Positions 26,370-41,300 of a DNA stretch of 64,000 bases are shown here, piece by piece (the stretch's first letter is position 1; every line of letters begins with the position of its first letter). Made by a program: the position numbers and the translations under genes. The stretch comes from Callaeas wilsoni (lineage: Eukaryota > Chordata > Aves > Passeriformes > Callaeidae), in assembly GCA_013398955.1 (NCBI GenBank), contig VWPU01011590.1:248001-312000 (forward strand), read 5' to 3'. The notes beneath the pieces were generated by a model. The model had not been told where the DNA came from. It saw only the letters and a program-made list of their open reading frames with translations, and searched no databases.

Positions 26370-29300
26370 CTGAAAAAGAAACAATGGTAGAGATATGATC
26401 CAAATAAAATTTCTAACCATAATAGTAAAAGAAATATCTTAATTACAAAACCAGAAAACAGTGAGTTTTTCTTCCTAGTAACAGCACTGCTGTTCTACCA
26501 TGTGGCCACAGGTCTGTCTTTTTTCCTTTCTCCTCATGTGAGAACTTATGAGAAGTTAACAGACCCCTATAAAATCAGATTAGAAATGCATTAAACATAA
26601 CAGAGGGCTGAAGTAAGTTTCCTATAAAGCACAGTGCAAAAGAAATTCCTCAACTCTCTAAACTCACCCTAGCAACTCTGTGCCTTGTGCAGTCTCTCTC
26701 AAGGCAGCTCTCCAAAGAGTCAGGCTGCTGCCAATAAATTACCCACAAAGAGGCTGAATTATGGGTGCTCTGATAGCTTTGGACTGCCTTTCTCTTGCTG
26801 CATACAACTTGGCTTTTAATTTACTTTAAAGTGGTTGTTAAAGCTAGGGTGTCTCAGCTTATGGTTCTGTGACTGAACTGATAAGAGATTTCAACCCAGC
26901 GTTGTGGTTTGCTCCAGATGCCTGCTTTCAGGATAGCAGCCTGGCCAGCTCACCCTGGGCTACACTTGTATCCTCTGCTATATTTGGACTCTGGGTGCCT
27001 GGGAGCAGTGCCAGTTTCCTTCTATCCTCTCCCCTTCCTTGTTGCTACAGAAACCTGGAGCTCGGCTGAGCTCAGGGGTAGGCCAGGAGGCTGCACTGGG
27101 AGAAGGCAGGCATCAGGGCACTGCCTCTCCACATTCAGCCTCCAGGACAATCCCTGCCTCTTCGGCACTGGATTACCAAGTGCCTGCCAAGGCTCCGAAA
27201 GTGACTTCTGTGCCTTGCTTTAGCACAAGATGGTGGCAGGCTGCAAGGCACAGGCAGCTGAGATCCCTCAAGACATTGCTACTAAAAATAGAAAAGGCCA
27301 GGAAGAGCTGGAGTGTTCCCCCATGCCACACAGTGATTGTGCAGAGCTCTCTATATTTTTATGTTGGAAAGCACCTGTTGACCATGGTAACAATCCAGCT
27401 AGTCATTTGGTCTGATATGACTTAGAAAATTTAGTGTTATTTGTAGCTTGGTTTTCTTTACAAAGAAATGCCACCAGGTTAATTAAATGTAGTCAGCTAA
27501 TAGTTCAAGCCATCAATTAAGTTTCAAACAAATGGCGAAGTTAGAACATTAGGAGTAAACTTATCCCTGGTGGTAACTTCATGGTTACAGCAGGTATAAA
27601 TTTACTTTTATTTCACCCTTTACATCTGGCCTCATGTGAGAAAAAGCTAAGCGATTAGACTGCTTTTCAAATGTGCATGATTCTGTAATAAAGTAACCAA
27701 GCAATATCTGCAATTTGTATTGTGCAGTGATCTAGGTTAAAAATATTATGGCAGCTCTTCACTGTCCTGGTATTATGTATTAGGCTGTACTGTTTGCAGA
27801 CACCCATGTACAGTAACCAGCCATTCATGCCATGGCTTCAGCCTGAAAACAAACTTTACCAATACTCCAGCAATAATTAGAGATTAGAATATTAAATTAA
27901 GATGAATTTGCAAAGAAAAAACTCTGTCATGTTTAAAAACTAAGTCAAAGGCCATGGACACATGCTCTTAAAATACAATAAACTAGCTATCTCAATCTGT
28001 TTCTATAGTAACAGGGCTGATCCATTTTCAGAAAAGGAAGAGAAGTATAAACATTTGAAGGTTTGGGGGTTTTTTTTCATCTGCTTTACAATAAATTACT
28101 GTGTTTTGCATGTTAAAATATCAAAATATTCATCTTGCAAGTTTGGAAATAATAGGTTTATTTTGCAGTGTCAATACAGTAGATAATAGCTTTAGAATTC
28201 TAGGCTGCCTTACAAATATAAATTGGCTGCTCTGCTGAGACCACTGGTAAATTTAATTCCATTTGTGCTACACACAGAAAGAGAAGGAGATCAGTAGAAT
28301 TTAATTGTGGCATCTAATATAAGAGCAAGTATGCTGATTGAGAATGTTTTAATACACTTCTCTTTTTGTACCTACTAAACAATTTAATTCTTCCGTAAAT
28401 TGGTAATGCTAAGGAATTTTTTTCCCCCTGTGGGGAATCCAGCATTCCCACAGAAAATATATTCTTACACAAATGATTTTATATTTTATACAGAAAATAC
28501 AGGAACATTTTTCTAATACTACATTTCTACAATATTCTATTGTCCCACATATCTGCCTACTAGGAAATGATCTTGAAAGCATATTTAGTGCTTCTTATGA
28601 AACACTTCTAGCCTAGCAATTTAAAGGACACACTGTCTCAGCTATTTTAATAAAAAAGGGTTTTTTTAAATGTGGTAATTTTATCATAGTCTGGAGAAAC
28701 CTTGCAGGCCAGGTAAAATAGGAAACTTGACTCACAATGCAATTAGAGGATGGGAAATTAAGAAAAAAAAAAGGGGAAAGAGAAGCAAAGAAAACAAAAG
28801 CAGCACTGAATAGATTTGTGTAGAGAGTATCTATACTGAGCTAGAATAGTTATGGTACATAAATCACTGATGGAAAAGAGGTAAAGAAAAGCTGAGGAAC
28901 TGAGAGAATTTCCTAAGGTTTAACTGACCTTTAACTGGTAGGGATGTGGTCTTCACTCACATCTATACCCATCATCATTAGCTCACAATAGGTGCAACGA
29001 CTGATTAGTTTTGAAATACATCAAAGCTTAGTGCTGGAAAGCATTATCTGGTTCCTTGGAGATGGGACAGGAGTCTGCCTGGCTGGAGGGAATGAATTAT
29101 CTTCCCTGGGTTTGTGAGCAGTCTCTTCCATTTGCTGTCTGCCAGTTCATCTGTGAGGGAGATGCTGCTTTTCCACTCCCTCTTGAACACCAAGAGTTAC
29201 CAGCCTTTATCTGAGCAACTCACTTCCTTTCCAAACCACATTCAGAGGCACAGGCTGGACACATGCCACGTCCTAGGTGCCTTATTTAAATGTGTTACTT

Positions 29301-32300
29301 TAAAAAAAAAAAGTCTAAGAAAACATGTGCTACCAAATCAAGATCAAATGCTAGGATGTGCAGGATTACAGTTGGTGCTATAGCTATTCTTTGATGCCTT
29401 ACACTAAATATCCACTACAAGGCAGCTCTTAGTTAAGTGCTCACCCATTTTGTGTTCTAATGAGGCGTTTTTGCCTAATTCAGTGCACAGAATGCAAGGT
29501 GGTATGCTAACCTGCATCAGCATAACAAATATGCACCTTTAAGGACATCTCCAGGAGGTGATATCAAGCCTGTGAAGGTGGGCTAGTGCCCTTTAGGTGA
29601 GAAACAGATTAAACTGGGGAAAGTGACACAGAAATCCTGTGCAAGGCTCTTTGGCATTACAAAGTTTTCACTATTGTAGCTACTTAGTGTAACCATTACT
29701 TAAGCATTTTTTTTACTCCAAAATACAACATTCTCATTCATTTCAATTGTAAAAAATGCACAGGCTTCTGCAAAATAAATTACTGGCATTTGAAGGTGAA
29801 AAGTGGAAAGATATGCTGTTACTAATACCTGTTCTGTTTTAAGTAAAATTATTCATGTAACATAGGAACAGTTTAAACAGCAGATACAAAGTTTTGTTGG
29901 GCAGAATTCAATGACTTTACTCTTGTTTTGTGCCAACAGAATCTTTGGAGAATTCAGGCACCAAATTGTAACTACCAAGACTTTCTGGAGCATGGGCAAA
30001 CCGTATCTAAGTCAAATGTGGTTTAGGTTTTGGGGTTTTTTTACCTTTCTCCTCTTTCTTTAACAAAAACATGTAAAAGAGCCCATCTGTGACACACAGG
30101 CTATACATCTGCCAAACTCCAACTTCCAGCTCTGAAGCATAGGGGTATTTGAAATTCTCAACAGTCTATGCCAAGTGTCTGTTTCAGGCTGATTTGTTTG
30201 AGACAAAGTTTGAGAGCAATGATAACAAGGCGTTTTTTTTAACCTGGGCCAAACAATAAAATTTTGCCTAATCTCGTTATTTAAAATTGCTGAGCCATCT
30301 TTTTAAAACTTCCTCTACAAGATACAATGAAATAAATCCACCTCAGGCAAACAGTATGGAAAGTTTCAGTCAGTGTGGGTATACCTTGGCAGAGTTAACT
30401 AACAGTCATAGAGACTGTGGACTACCAGCTTTTCCTGCAGCTATCTCAAGAATTAGAAATTATGGGCACCAATGTAGATCCTACTGTTGAGAAAGAGGTG
30501 TCAGAGGAGTTACTTGGCACGACAAGGTATTTAGTCTGTCCCGACATCTATTAACAACCTAAGGATTTTGTGATGTGGTGCTAGTATTTGGGGTTGGGTA
30601 CTAAATCACTGGATAATTATTAAACCCAAGTCTGAAGAGGAACCTCAGTATATACATCTCTTACAAAACAAGGCACCAGCACTATTTCATTGTGGAAGGT
30701 GAGATGCCAATTTTGAAGGGGGGAAAAAAAAAACTTACCGGAAGTCCTGAGATGTCTGAATATTTTTTAGCAGGCTTAAAGGAAGGAGGAGCATCAATAT
30801 TAAAATCTAGAGAGAAACAAAGGCATAAACTCAGTGTCTTATATATATATATATTCTATAACATAAACCTAGTCTCTAAGGTCTCTATTAACTAGCAACA
30901 CTAAGGCAAAGAAATATGTAGTAGAATTACCTCTGAAAACATTTAGCCTGTTAGCACTGTAAATCACAGCCTGATCCTGCTCACCTATTAATAGAGTTCA
31001 GCAAGCAGAACTGCCCTCCCCAAAAGGAAAATGTCAGAGCCATTTGAAATGTGTCCATTTCTTCCAAGTCTTAATGAATTCCCTTGCAGTCAGTCACGTG
31101 CAAAGAATAGCCATTATCATATGCATACTGTATGTTAAGATCGTGAAACATTGCTCAAGATTGCAGCTCTGAAATACTATAATCCAGAAAAGCAAAGTAA
31201 TCTTTTAAATCAGTTAAATCTTTAAGCATGTACCACTTTAAGCCCAGTCAATGACTTAGAAAATTGTCTGAATGTTTAAAATGAGGGTTGGAAATTGCAG
31301 TTCTTTGGTAACCTTTAGATAGCAATTATCATTCATAAATATTTTTTAAGATAGAGTTGGTATGCTTAAGTAGTTAAATCCTCAAATTTTGAGGTTTACA
31401 AAAATATCTTTTACCTGACTAATTTCTTTCCTCTTTCCTGATCTCCCTTGCAACTCATTCTGATGCTATGTTCAACTCAAACACTCCATCCACATCAAAT
31501 TTCTAACTCATCATCTCATAATTCAAAAGACCCTAATGCCAGAGACAGCTGGTTTTAAATACAAAACTGAATTTCTTTTCCCTCCTTCCTATAAAAAATC
31601 CTGTAAATTTCTGGTAGCAAACAGAGCATAGTAGAAATAGCAACATCAGCAGTTTGTCAGTTACAATGGCCAGGAACACACAGTAGTCTGCACTTTTCTG
31701 TAACAGTTGCGTCTAAAACACTTCAAAAAACGGCAAGCTATTTTTGGATAAAGCACCAAGTCTGACAAAAAGTATATGCATATCCTCGGTTTTGAAATGC
31801 CTCCACTTGCTTAAATAAAATCTGAGGATTGCATTCTGCCAGCAGCTACGTTCAATAGTATCCTACTTACAAGTAGACTTGAAGAATACCTAGATTAAGA
31901 CCACTGCTGTAACTCTGCTCCTGTGGATGTAACCAGCTAGGACCGCTAATCAGCACTGCTAATAGTGTAGTTTCAGCTGTGCTGCACTAAAGAGAGGATG
32001 TAGGATTTAAATCTCCCAAGAATCTAGGATAAGGAGCTGGATAGGAAGCTTGGGCTGAGGTCTAAGCTACCGCAGGTATGTGGCTTAGCAGAAACTATTT
32101 GAAAATTGCTTGAATATAGCTAATCAAGCAGCAGCCACCCACCAAAAGACCTCTGGACTGTACACTGAGGAGGAGGCTCGTAACCAGTGAAAAGGTGACA
32201 AAAACCTCCTGGGAATAAGGGTTTCTGACATGGTTTGGATAAATACTTTTTCCTTATTAAACTCTCTCCCCAAATGTATTTGAACTTTGCCATGATACTC

Positions 32301-35300
32301 CAAATTATTTGCTTGCCCCTGCTTTCCACTTAGGGCTGATGAGTGTGATTGGAGTAATCTTAAATGTACTACTGGACCCTGTTCAAGCAGCACAGTGCAT
32401 GCACTGATGAAATAATTTAGGTTAGTTTTAAAGAAAGTTATTTGTGCGGATTCTATTATTTATAAATACATGCAAAGCGTCTAAGCAGCTTACAGCTAGG
32501 ATCATTTAGTTGCCATGGCAATGCCCTTTCAGAAGCAAGAATTTGTTTTAGGTTCTTCCAAGTTCTGTTCTTCTTGCCAGCTGCTGCTCCACCAATGCCA
32601 GAGTGCTAGAATTAAAAATATGGTGTTTAGAGAAAAAATAAGTAAAGAATACGATTTCAGAGCATGACACTTCTATTTCATAGTCTTTCTGCTATGTCTC
32701 ATCTTGTCATGAACCATTTTTTATTCTCACTTATTTCATCAGCAGGCTACTATACTGTACACTTTAATCCTGGCTGCAAGCAAAAACAAAGCTTTTTGGA
32801 CTGTGTCAGAGCTTCTATGTTTCTGATTAACTGAAGGAAATTAAAATCTGCATTTTACATGGAAATAGAAAATCAATGTGGTTAGGCTTAGCCTGAGATT
32901 ACACGATTCTCTATGTACTTCTATCATATTAGAACTTATTACTATGAAGTTGTTTCTGAAATTGTGTTTATACAGCTAAATTTTCTCTCTCCTTTTTCTG
33001 GCATATCACAGGTGCAGCTCTTTTACAAATTATCCGTGACTGCAGAAAACACAACTGATCTTGCAAAATGTAATAAATACTGTAAGAAACTTTCTGGAAA
33101 TTTCGTTTTTCTTTCAAAGGCTAGGAGACAAAATAATAGAAAAAGAATAATAAATAGGATGTTGGCTGCCAAGACAATTTTACATTTTGAAAGGTGCACT
33201 AATGGAAGGCTTGCCACAGGTACTCTAACGGCAGTTGCAGTTATCAAATGTGATTTCTACAGAGTAATTTATTTATGTCCCTCCAGAGACAGAAGCTGCA
33301 CAACATACTGTACTACTTCTAAATGATCAAAGGACACAGATTTACAGCTTAATTTCAGAAAAAGAAAATTTTCTTACAATTGAGGAGTTGCTATTTCTGT
33401 TAATAATTACTATTTGCCCCATGAGTCTCATTGAAATCCAGCAAAATTCTGTAAACACACTTCTGCTTTGAATGTTTATAAATTAACCTGTTAAATTGAT
33501 GAGGATGATAGGAGGAAGGATTCAATGAGAAAGCTTTTTTTTGTACACAAATTATATATTCAGAAAAGATGCTCAAGAGTTGATGATATACTGGGTTTTG
33601 GTGATGGATATCTGATTTAAAACATAGAAGCAAGTATTTGCTCTTAGGGTAACACCTTAGTTATCTAAAGATCATGATGTAACAGAAACTGCTACGACAT
33701 GAAATGGAACTACATGTACTTCCACACTTCTAATTCAAATTCATTGCATGAATTTTCCCCCAAATCACTGCATAATGATTTTTTGTTCAGTAATCTCAAA
33801 AGCAACCTCTGTTTTTATATGAACTTATGCCTCCTAGCAATGGGGCTGAGCATCACCTCACACACCTAGAACGAAAAGGCAACAACTGCCAAGCACAAAT
33901 GAACCACGCAAAGTTCAGGGAAAGCTGGAGCGAGGACATGTGGAGCTACTGCTCTGCAGGAGCTAATGCTCTACACAGACGTCAGAAAGTCTTTTTCCCC
34001 TGTCCCATTGCCAAGGGATGTAAATTCCAATCAGAAAGTTTAGGAAAAGGTCAGTTTTTCCTCATTCTCTGGTCTTAAGCCTATCTTCTGCAGTGAGCTA
34101 ATGGTTCAAACTTGGGCATACATATGAGAGATAGACACTATTTGATTTATTTTCTTCCTTTTAAGGCAAGTTAAGCTGAAAAGACACAAAAATCCAGCCA
34201 AATTGTTACTACCAGGTCATACCAATGAAATGCTGGCTAACACTAAATACATTTCTTCTCAAATTAGTTCCTGTATTGGAGAGGACAATTTCATGGGTTT
34301 TATTATAACTACCTATTATTTCTGCAGCAGTTGCCAAAGACCCTGTACATTCATTATTATTTCAAGCATGCAGAAATTAGTACTGCCTCTTTGGAAATGG
34401 TGACATTCCTCTAAGAACTGAAGGATCAGCTCAGGGCCTCATGGATATTTAAATCCTATGTGGAATCTACATGGGATGCCTCTGGGCACAAAAGGAGCTT
34501 TTGCAATAAGCCCCATTTCTCAAAGATGCTAGTGCTTGCTGGAGGATTAGCGAGCAAAGTATACGGTCGTTTGAATGCCCCTCTCATGTCTGAAGTTGTC
34601 TGCAAAGCAGATGTAGAGCGACTCGCATGTCAGAGATTAATTTCATACCCCCTGCCAAACCTGTGCTTAGTGAGCTATGCGTTGCCCGATTACTCGTTAT
34701 ATGCTGTGGGATATTGTATCTTGTTCCTACAGAATGAAATCTGGGACAAAATCCTTCTTTCTAAGTACTGGCTTAGGACCAGCAGTCTGAAAAGTTTGCT
34801 TGTCTAGAAAGCATTTGTACAGTGTGCCAATGAGTTGGCCTTGGCACAGCAAGATAAAAAGATACCAAAAACAAACCCAGCATTACTAACTTAATCTTCT
34901 TCACCTTCTCTCCTAGTTTAACCCTCAGAGTGTTTAGGAGCCTGCGTTTCATCAGCTGTCAGTGTTTACATGACTCTGAATGCTGGCAGCCAGACTTCTA
35001 GGGAGCACAGAGCATTTTGCTTCTAAATCTAGCAATGATTGGAAGAAGACACCACAAATCTGTTAAGAGTTACAAGGACCAGAAGAAGAGTAAAATGCCA
35101 TTTGCTAATGACTCTCTGGCTAATTTCTAGCTCAATTGCTTTGCAGCCTGCCTTGACCAGGAACTAGAACATGGGATTCCTGCATTCATAGTATTAATTG
35201 TTCCTCTAGCTGTGGTAGTTCGTGAGACAGCGTATCATAAAACTTCCACACTTACCTGCACCTAACAGGTTTTCTCACTCTGTTCCAGAATTTAATATAA

Positions 35301-38300
35301 CAGTTCTGCCTCTGGACCAGTGCCATTTTCATGCTATAATACAGTGTGCACTTTAAACCACGGTGTGACATGGATTGAGGTGAATTTCTTAAAAATTCTC
35401 AACCTTTTATTTGGCGATCAAGCTGATTTTCTTAGTATTTACACTAGGAACATGGTTAAATAGAATCCGAGTTAGCCTTTTATGGGAAAAGTTTGGAATT
35501 TCAAATTGCTAAAATAATATACTTACGATGAAGTTTGGATCTTTAAATGGTAATGGCTTGGCAGTAGTTTCCACGGATCCTGTGCTGGAGTCTGTGTTCA
35601 GAAATTTATTTTCACTCACAGCCTCTCCACCTGCACTCTGCAGGAAAAATACAATCATACTGCTTGTTACTCTGAGCAAGTTTAACTGGAGACGGAGCCA
35701 TCTGCTGTATTACCTACCTTTTGCCTTCTTAGCTTTTCTATCTCTTTTGAATTTTTAAAGATGTTGCATGCCAAGGGTGTGGAAGCATGAAACAGAGTAT
35801 TTCTCAACCAATTTACAACTCACACACAACAGGGAGGAGGGGGATAGAGTGGCCAAAGCCCACTGAGTAAAAACAGCATAGGGTTTACTGCAGTATTAAT
35901 GAAAGCCACCTCATCTCACTTTATAAAGTGCAAGACAGCATGTGCAACCCAAAACAGCAGAAATGTACACTGGATCTGTTTTAGAATCTTCTGTACAAAG
36001 TATTAACAGGAATATATAAAATTTATAAAAAGGCTTTGTGTCAACTTTCTAAAGAAAAATTGATTAATGATTTTATTCTTCATCCTTGGTGCCAGCTGTG
36101 CTTGAGTGAGGCCTGTGAGAAGAAGTATTTTATTATATATTATTTTTATATGCAAGCTTCACAAAATCTTCATGGGCGCTAGTTGGTGTTTTCTAGATTT
36201 TCTTTATGGTTTGTTTATTTATTTAGCAGGAAGAGCAGTCAGAGAAGATGTGTGTGACTGGAAAGCTAAAAAAGTTATGTGGCAGTCTAAGCAATTTCTG
36301 GTAATTCTGCACGGCTGAGTTTTTGTTTTTGTTTTTTTTTTAAATTTGTTAGTGACCTATAAGTCTCCACATTACCAAAACTAGCCCATATTACATACAC
36401 AAATGCTTCTTTGAAATCCTCATCTACCCTGAAGCCAGTGCAAATTTTGCCACTGAGTTTGGCAGTTTAGTCAATAGGAATTCATACCTTGATTTTTTTT
36501 TTTTTTACTTGGAGAGCTAAAAGCTTGGCTAAAAGCTAAGTCAATATTTACTGAGTGGAGGGTTAAAATGTTCTTTCACATTACATTCAGAGAGATAATA
36601 CTTAGGGGAAAAAAGTGTTTTCCTGTAAAAACCTTTTGTGTTGATACAGTACTTATTTAAGTATGAAAAAAAGGGTTGTTATTATTTGTGGCTTATGGGA
36701 ATACCTCTGCAAACTGGACTATATAGCAAAGGCCATGATTCAGCATATCCTTCTCCATGTGACTATAAGGGAAGTGTTTTTACTCTTAATACATGCAAAA
36801 GTAATTACAAGATTAGGAACTAGGCAAGCTGAACTCTTCTTAGGGGAAATACTTCAGTCATTCTACAGTGCCTGTTTTCAATATAGCAAAGAGAGGTCTT
36901 AAATATTGGAAGTATTAAGTAAAAAAGCAATGTTTCTAGTGCTTGACTAAAATAAAAATATGAATAGAAATAATCTATTTTCAAAACAACACAGTCCTGT
37001 GTAAGTTCATATTACAGGAGATAAGGCCATAATAACATCATCAGAAGCAACACTGAAGCCTGTAGCTTAAACTTGATTCTTCCATTAAGCCAGACAACAT
37101 TAAAAGGCAGTGACTGTCAGAGAAACAGAAGAAATGCAGATGGATGTTTAGAAACACATACATTATGTGGCAGTGAGCAGAGAAAATATCTTCATCAATC
37201 CTGAGTAAAGTGACTTTATACACTGAGTTCCTAGGTTTCAAAGTATATTCTTGCACATGCATGCTTCCAGCACTTCAGATTTCAGCAGCAAACATTTGTC
37301 AGCCTTGAGAAAGACAAGGCTTGAGATACAAGATTATTTTTCATGAATTCATTATCTCTAATACTGCTCATTATCAGTGTAAATTCTCTTAAGTGGAAGA
37401 ATCAGCACTCAGATTTATTCTTCAAAGCATTCTTGCCTTTTCTTCGGTACCATCTGGTTGGTTTTACATCCAGTTCTACAGATAATTACTTTATCACTTT
37501 TGCCCCTTCAGTGATCTTCTCCTAAGTATTCTGGGTTCTATGAAACAGGCTTTGAGTGGTATTTCAGCAATATCTCAAAACAGTAACTACTACTTTGAGA
37601 CTCAGCAAATAAAAATAGTTAAATAGTAAAGGGGAAGAAACTTCCTTATACATATAGTCTGTAATTTCTGCAGCTGGATATACTTACATATTACACTCAC
37701 TGTCTTCAGTGTATTTTTCTGTGTGGATTCAGTGCTAATCTGGTGCAGTGGGAAAGAAAGTAAAGAATTGTTCCTGGCAGGACAATTCCTGAATGTAAAT
37801 ACTATATGTAATTTCTTTTCCGTACCAACCCCTAAGGGATTTCAGGTATTAGAGCTGCTAAGAGTTGGGCTAGTTCTCATTACAGGACAGATACTGATTC
37901 TGTTGGTGCCAGTATCCCTTGCATGGTGGCAGAGGCAGCAGGACCTGGAGCAGCAACTGCTGCCTTTTGGGTTCATGGGATCACCCACGTCATCCTCCAG
38001 TGCCAGGGAGACATAATGCCAGCTGTAGCGTCCAGATCTGTCACGGACAATTTGAGAGCAGAGGTTTCCTCTCCAAGGCAAAGGGTGCAGGCTGGTGTGC
38101 AGGGCTGTAAAGCAGCTTTCATACCACTGAGGCATGCAGCTGATACCATGATTTCAGAGCCCTCCGACAAACTGGGAAGCAAATAAGACTGGGTATTATG
38201 ATTCCAGTTAAATGCTGGGAACTGAGATAAAGATGTACTGTAGAGGCATGCCAGTTCCCTCACTCAGCACTGCTTGCATGAAAACTCTTATTTTTAGGAA

Positions 38301-41300
38301 TGGGACCATGGCAGAGAGACACTTAGCTAATGTGCTTTTCTTTTTGGAAAAACATTAAAGAGTTGAGCAGAAGCACTGCTTCCCGAATAATGTGCTATTG
38401 CACAGAGGCGTGAACTCTGGCAGTACAGAGCTTTGAAAAGCTCTTCCCGTGCAGCCTGCAGAAGTCTCAGCTGATATCCTCTGCAGCTTTATAGCCACAA
38501 ACTGCAAGCGCCTCCAGAATCGACAAATCTCTCTGGCGTATGTTTTAAATGTCAGGATTTAAAGCATAGGAAACATCATGTAATTTTTCAGGTTTATTTT
38601 CTGAAAGTTTTTTAAAGGCAGGGGATATGGATCTACCTTCGTTCTGCAAAACACAGGTTTCCTGAAAGTGAATAATACACTGATAATACAAAGCATTATT
38701 TACAGCCTGAAAAGAGATTCCTCAGTGAACAATTACTGCAAAGTAAAGGCAATCTTTAACTTTTAACATCAGTTGAACAAATCTCTCCCAAATGTGCTTG
38801 TTTTCTTGGTCATTTAGATAGGAAGACAGTTCATTCTTCACTGTCATATGTTGGGACAAACAAACAGGAGGAATTCAAATGCCCTTTGTAGTCCTGTGAA
38901 GTGACGGTGGTGTCCTGAGCACAGTGAGGAAGTGTCTGTCACTAGGGAACACGCTCTGCTCAATGTGTGCTGTAACCCCCAGTCACGCGTGGGGCAGCTT
39001 CCCCTTCCTGCCCAATCCACAGCCCGTCCCCAGCACACTGTCCCTACCAAGCCACTCTTGTAGCTAACTCCCTCGCCCCCAGACTCCTGGGATTAACCCC
39101 AAATGCTTTGCTGTGGGGCTAAAAAGAAGGTGTAACCATGGGCTGAAATACTCAAAAGCTTCTTTAAAGTTTCTTTTTAACCGATCTTGTAAACAATCTT
39201 TATGGGGAATTCAATATACACTTCAAGGAGAGAGCAGCTTTTAACGTACACTTTGTAACTAAATTGTGCCTTTTAAATGGTGGTTTATGTAACTAGGGCT
39301 ACAGGGAATTTGTGCTACATTAGTCACTAAGCAGTATGTTTTTCTCCATAGTCTGTTGAAGACTATTGCAACGAAGACTTTGGAGTGGCTTTACATTTAC
39401 AGGGTACACCTCCATAGGAAAATGAAGGTATGATTTCAGTACAGCTGAACATGCTTATGCTAGTTTTACCTCAAATAAGGATAAAAACACTGCAGTAAAG
39501 ACTGCAGTTAAGCCATCAGGAACTATGTTCATCGTCTCCCAGCACCTCTTTCTGTGGCTGTTAATCCCCACTGAAGTCAATGCTGCCACTCCTTCTCATG
39601 TCACCCCTCACTGCTCCTCTCCTCCTCCTCCCAGTATCCCCAAGGCATTGAGCAACCTTGACTGGAATGGCATGTATTAAAAGTCATAGGCAGAGGGTCA
39701 AATACTTCTTACAGGAGCACTTCTGCAATTTTATTCCCTCTGTAAAGTTGTGTTTATGTGCTTTAGATGAATTTTAACTACAACCACAGTATGGCATGTT
39801 GGCAACCTCTATCCCTCCTGGGATAGACGAGAGAAATAGTGAGAGGATGAGCTTCTATTTTGCATTCTTTTTTCACAAGACCATCTATCGAATATTCAGA
39901 GCATCCCTGCTGAGTGGGACACTGCCCTGCCTGTTATGTCCTAGGACTGGGTGACAGTTGCCCAAGGGAGGAAGATAGCAGAGAACTTGATAGCAAAAAT
40001 TTGAGAGAGACTGAAAACCTGCAGCAAACACTTGGGAGTCCTAATAAATTTGTTTTAGGAGCAGCCAAGTCTGGGGAAGAGACCTGAGCTAAGCTTTGCT
40101 ACCTTAACACTGGTTTCTTTTGAGTAAAGCCAAACCCCAGGAATGAGCCTAGTTTGGACCCTGCTGTATATGCTGTCTGTACCGGGACAAAACACACTGG
40201 GAGGCTGCCTATTCACGTACTACTTTCAGTATTAGGTTTTGGTAGATTTATTAATTTTTCGTATATATTTTGTTCCAAATTCCCTACCGCAGATGTTTTC
40301 ACATGATTTCCAAAGACTATGCCATCTGTCTGGTTTTATTTAGAGAGGACAAGCAAAACTTGTAGACCATGGAAGCTCATTTCTTTGTTTTGGCTATTTC
40401 TAGATGGAATCAGCATTGTGGGGTTTGGGATGGGTGTCTGCGATGGCACTAAATATCAAGTGAAATAAGCTTATTATGAAAGTGCTAGTTTCTCTCATAA
40501 TGTCTTTCTTTTTAATTCCCCCAGCAAGGATTAAAACTGTGCAACATAAGTATATATCAGAATAGCTGATATATACTGAAGTAAAATTTCTTACCTATTT
40601 ACTTTTGGATTATATTCTATAACTTTTTTTTGTTATTTTAGACTAATAGGATTTTACTATGTATAAAAAATCCCATGAAAATGTGAAACATAAAGTCAAC
40701 GACGTAAATACGTGCATTTCTGGCAGCCTGTCACTGCATACCATGCATGTCATGGCTTAGAGAAAAAAATTGATTTGCACATCACCGAAGGTGTACTATG
40801 ACCATCAGTGGCCAGTTTCACTAGGTGTTAACAGTTTTATGTGCTAAAACAAAATTTTAAACCAGAAAGTAACTGAACAATGTGTTGATAAATCCAAATT
40901 TAAATACATAAATAAATTCTATGAAAACTGGAAAGTAAGTTTCTAATTTCAGGGTGCAAAAACCAATACTGAAACCATTGACTCTTTCTGTTTTCTGCAA
41001 ATCATTAATTTGTTAGTTTTAACAATATATTGAGTACTGGAATTCTAAATGAAAGTGATTACACATGTTGGGGTTTGGTTTGGTTTTGTTTCTGCATTCA
41101 GTATTTCTGAAATGCTGGCTTTGTCTTATAGTGATGATGAGGGTGTTGTATGTCACTACTGAAAAGGAAATAATTATAGGGATCTGGCCCCAAGCACTCA
41201 GTTTACTGAAGAACCCACTTGTCTTCAACCTTTCTATGTGAAATTCAATAAATAGTTTAAATTACTTTTACTTTCTTTTGGGAGCTGATTTTCATAATCA

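Noticed and set aside
26869..27425. Cluster of overlapping plus-strand frames within INO80C intron 4
   Set aside because: No recognisable protein. The frames contradict one another and run antisense to a confirmed intron.
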